DNA from: Camarhynchus parvulus
Lineage: Eukaryota; Chordata; Aves; Passeriformes; Thraupidae
Direction of reading: 5' to 3'
DNA length: 64,000 bases
Assembly: GCF_901933205.1 (NCBI RefSeq)
Contig: NC_044600.1
Location: 8,718,501 to 8,782,500, forward strand
Position numbers and translations under genes: made by a program. Below, one piece after another: positions 60,341-64,000 of this stretch (position 1 is the first letter of the stretch; every line of letters begins with the position of its first letter). The notes beneath the pieces were generated by a model. That model saw only the letters and a program-made list of their open reading frames with translations. It made no database searches and was not told the DNA's origin.

Positions 60341-61314
60341 GTAAAACAACACTGGGGTGAAATGCCTCACTGCAGTTGTGGAGTGTGTTCACTTGCTCAC
60401 TTGATTTCAGAAGCAAATAGGAATGTTTTTTTGTAGAAGATGTGGGGATTTGCAAGGCACTGCAACACTGATAACCTTTGCTGCAGCTTTATTACTTCAA
60501 ATTAGGACCAAGTGTGTAGCATTTTATGTATGGTTAAGTGTTCAACAAAATACTCTTTTCCTACTTTTATAGATTATCTCATTTTGTTTGGATGCACAAT
60601 TTTCACCATTAAACACATTTATATACCCACACACAGAGTGCTTGTAATTCCTGTTTAGTGTGAGAGTGTCTCCTGAGCTGTTCAGTGAAACCAGTTGAGC
60701 TGTAGTGTATAGTAGGTGTGAAAAATGAAGATTAATTATATTCTCTCTTTACTTGAAATTAATTTTTAATTATCTATTTACTCTGCGTAGCCTTTAAAAA
60801 TGCCATTTAACTGAGTCCATGTTTTTGCAATATGACATTATATAAAATGTGTAATAACAATAATAATAAATGTATAATCCCACTATAAAACTGATGAGAG
60901 CATGAAACAAACAAAAGAGGCCAGAAGTATCCCTCATCAGCCTGACTGAAGACATAGCTCTGTTTACCTGTGCAAATGCTAGGGTTGGGTTGGACTGGGA
61001 AAGAGCTTGTCACAGGAGAGGACCTGGAGAAACAGCTGACCTGTCATGAGACTATAACAGTAAATAATTCTGACAATGTGCACATTTTAATAGGTAAATG
61101 TGTGCCCCTGTCAGCATATCTAGATGGTACAATATGGGTGTTTGGTGGTAAACCAGGGACTGAAGAGTAAAGTTCTTTGAAATCTGGATTGGGTTTGTGG
61201 AATGTGAGGTGTAAATTGGCAGCAGCTCCTCCCATCTTTCTAGTTATGTGATGGGCAGCTCTCCTCTCTTAGTGTACAGTGTGTTGATATAATCCTGTCT
61301 GGTTTGCTTTCTAG
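60341..61314 (+). other. SLC25A43 intron 2
   Basis: About 970 bases of AT-rich intron. The acceptor is TTTGCTTTCTAG. No other element was recognised. Confidence 0.9.
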
Positions 61315-61487
61315 GTGCTGTTCCATTTTCTGCAGGCTCATTCTTTGTTTACATCAGTCTGGACACAATCTGGCAAGAACCCATAGTTCGTTTCACTCCT
61401 CTTCAGAACTTTGTAAATGGCTGTGTAGCAGCTGCTGTGGCACAGACACTTTCTTTCCCCTTTGAAACTGTCAAGAGGAAGATGCAG
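61315..61487 (+). CDS. SLC25A43: SLC25A43 exon 3: start of third carrier repeat
   Basis: Completes Gly172 and encodes residues 173-229: AVPFSAGSFFVYISLDTIWQ, then LQNFVNGCVAAAVAQTLSFP and FETVKRKMQ. PFETVKRK (from Pro220) is the third carrier signature, matching human SFPFETVKRKMQ. The donor GTACAG at 61488 follows in phase 0. The human protein has 341 residues, so about one third, covering the remainder of repeat 3 and the C-terminal tail, must lie beyond base 64000. Confidence 0.95.
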
Positions 61488-64000
61488 GTACAGAACATTC
61501 ATGTTACCAGTTCTTTGTTGTAGGTGCTTGGTGCAAGAGCTTGGGACAAGACTAGCCAGGTGATCATGGGTGCCACTTTATTTCCCTTACCAGAAAGCTA
61601 CAGAGACTTTGGTTTTGGTTTTTTTGGGTTTTTTGCTCATTAGTGGGGTTTTGTTTGTTGTTTTGTATTTAAGCTCTGGAAATCATTGCTACAAATGGGC
61701 TGTTATACCTTTAATGTGAGCTCAAGTACGATCATGAGATATGTGTATGCTCTCAGACTCCATCTCTGTAGCTTTATTTCTTTCCTTTTTCATAGCAGTT
61801 CCATCAAATTCTCAAAATTCAGAATTGGCAAGCCTTCAGTGAAATACAGGCTGGAAGTTTGCCAGCTGAAGAAATTCAGTCCCCTTGGTGGTAGGCAGGA
61901 TGAATGAGATCCATGTGATTTTCAGAGCCTGTGTGTCTGCCATTTATGCCTCACCACAAAACAAACTTGCTCAGTATTATGTCTGAAGGATCATTATCCT
62001 TGTTCTTATTTCTGACTCCTCTGGTTAACAAATGACTTACCAGCTGCAGGTGCTGCTGTTTTCCTGGAGCATCAGCAAAACAAGAATTACTATATCTTCC
62101 TGATCTTTTCTCCAGAACTTTAACAATAATGATATAAAAAATACCCAAACCTCACGAAACAACCACTACCCCACAGCTTCCATCTCACTGGCATAATTCA
62201 CTTGCTGGTGTTGGCTTTTCATTAGAACTTTACCAGTAGAGAGACAGTGAATAGCTTTCATCATATGGTCATTCTCTGGCAGGGGCGTACGAGTTTGGGT
62301 TTTCAGCCTAGTTCCTGGGAATGCAGATTTATGGGAAGCTTTTGTGATCTTATTAGAAAAACAGTCACTAATTGTGGCAGCCTTATATAGGTCCTTGCCC
62401 CCTTCATCAAGTGGTAGCCTGGTTGGCAAGTCACAAGGTAGCAAAAGGTCAGTGAAACTCTGCATTTCCCTCTCCTGCTCCCCAAGTTCCCCTTTTCAGG
62501 GTGCAGATGCTGTCACGGAAGCCTTCACTGCCCTCTCTCCATCTTGTAGGAGAGAACCTCAGCAGGAGGAGTAAGGGGCTTTTATCAGACCAGCTCATGT
62601 AGCTGATGTGTCCAGAAGTCAAGGTTTAAACTGAGCACTTTCATCAAGTATCTTATAAAATATTTCAGAAATATTCTGAGCGTGAAATCTTGATTGTTTT
62701 TCCAGCTATACCAGTGGATCTAAGAAAAGCAAATACTCCTTACAAGCCTTCTTTTACTTTATATCCTTAGGCTCACAGCAATACTGTTGTCCTGAAGAAT
62801 AAAAGAAAATAAAGGCATTTACTGTGCTGTTTCCCTTTTAATATTTTCTGTCGATGCAACAGCTTTTGTAATCGGTTCAAAAGCAGGTTTTGGCTGTAAC
62901 TGGTGCGATGTGTTGTGTCAGGCTGTGTCGTGATGGGCATGTGAAGTGGGACAGGCCCGCGTTTCATTTTCCTGCCACCAGGCCGTGCTCTTCCACCGAG
63001 GGGAGCTTGATCATCTGCTCGGCACTTCCAGCAAAACGGGAACTGGATTTATTGCCTAAATACGTAGGACTTGGAGTGGCTAAAAATACTTTGTGTGAAA
63101 ACAAAACGCTCATCAACAGAGAGGGTTTCTTCCTCATAAGTGCATTGCAACACTGAATAGTGATTCTCTGAGCTTAGAGAAACACCTCCTGTTCTGTGAT
63201 TTATTCTGGAGGCATGGGAGAAAGCAAAGATATTTCAAAAGAGCAGACTCCCTAGGTGTGAAATCCTGTAATTTGTTGGGTACTGGAAATTACTTAATTC
63301 GTGTAGAGTTGTCCAGAAAAGAGACCTGTTGTTGGAAATTGTGACCCATGTTGATACCAAGAGTGCACTGGAACTCCTGCAAGGTTATCCAAGAAGTTTG
63401 GGTTTTCCAGTTAGCACCAGGGTATGGCCCAGCTTTGCAGAGATCAGCTCTGCTTTGTGCTTGTTGGTCTGTGCAGTTTGTAGGGTGCTGGTCAGAAGAG
63501 AGAAATGCCTAGTACAGCACCAGGAAAAGTATCGTGAAAAGGGATGGACCTAGAAAAGAGAAAATAAAGAAAAGAACCTCAAGACATTTCAGAGTTCTGT
63601 AGAAAATGGGAGAGCAGATACTTCTGATCAGTTTTTCTCAGACATCTTATTCTGAGCAGCCTCTATTTGGTGATTCAGCTTTCTGGCTGATAGGAAGAGG
63701 GGCTACCAAAGCCTTCAGCTACCTCTGAGCCTTGTGTGTGCTGTGCAGTGCACATGGAGAAGTGCTGGGCTTTTTTTGAAGCAGTGAATGCTGGGTTTAT
63801 GGTGTATGAAGAGGAACCCAGCACACTGTGGAAGTCAGTATCACATTCCTTTTTCCTCCCTTTTGTTCCACCATTCTGATAAATGGAGGGAATATGTTGC
63901 TAAAGAAGATTTTTCCAGTGAAGCTGCTGGTGATGGGGAGCCAGGGTGTTGTAAGACAATCTCAGGAGCTTCAAAAACTGAGAAACTAGGACAGAAGGTT
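61488..64000 (+). other. SLC25A43 intron 3 (to window edge)
   Basis: About 2.5 kb. I looked for the next exon, expected to encode a segment equivalent to human FSGAVDCFRQ...LGLWNG, and did not find it, so it is taken to be outside the window. A T/G-rich low-complexity stretch lies at about 61611-61668. Confidence 0.7.

Noticed and set aside
1..64000. Search for CRISPR arrays, bacterial operons, tRNA or rRNA genes
   Set aside because: None seen. The tandem repeats present are minisatellites or microsatellites without spacers of the CRISPR kind, and the sequence is vertebrate.

Overview
The window looks like nuclear genomic DNA from a bird, probably a songbird. The reasons are conserved vertebrate exons with GT-AG splice sites and long introns, several degenerate CR1 LINE fragments, and two copies of an ERV-type LTR that resembles passerine LTRs from memory. 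The gene order (KIAA1210 - PGRMC1 - AKAP17B-like - SLC25A43) is that of human Xq24, a block carried in birds on chromosome 4 or 4A. There are no bacterial operons, CRISPR arrays or recognisable tRNA/rRNA genes. About 95% of the sequence is non-coding.

Layout. (1) 1-34 kb: the 5' part of a minus-strand KIAA1210 (CRACD-family) gene. Two coding exons are certain by phase and content: a start exon at 5724-5794 and a Lys-rich exon at 724-892. A third, at 23623-23669, is a phase-compatible candidate. The rest is intron holding minisatellites, a solo LTR and simple repeats, ending at an orphan CpG island (33.5-34.15 kb) that may be the promoter. (2) 34-39 kb: gene-free, with three CR1 pieces and an (ATT)n tract. 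(3) 39.4-43.7 kb: complete PGRMC1 on the plus strand, three exons, 192 codons, CpG-island promoter, plus a possible alternative last exon at 43897-44000. (4) 44-48.8 kb: a few unassigned minus-strand ORFs. (5) 48.8-52.1 kb: the 3' part of an AKAP17B-like gene on the minus strand, with good splice sites but an apparent one-base frameshift and no visible N-terminal domain. (6) 52.1-57.1 kb: a second LTR copy, a CR1 and an orphan CpG island. (7) 57.4-61.5 kb: exons 1-3 of SLC25A43 on the plus strand, the 3' exons lying beyond the window.

The genes do not form a pathway. PGRMC1 is a heme-binding cytochrome-b5-like membrane protein, SLC25A43 an orphan mitochondrial carrier, KIAA1210 a CRACD-family protein of poorly known function, and AKAP17 proteins are PKA anchors linked to splicing. 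Their adjacency is ancestral synteny. The observations most worth following are the broken AKAP17B-like gene, the two orphan CpG islands, the candidate alternative PGRMC1 terminal exon and the candidate upstream KIAA1210 coding exon.
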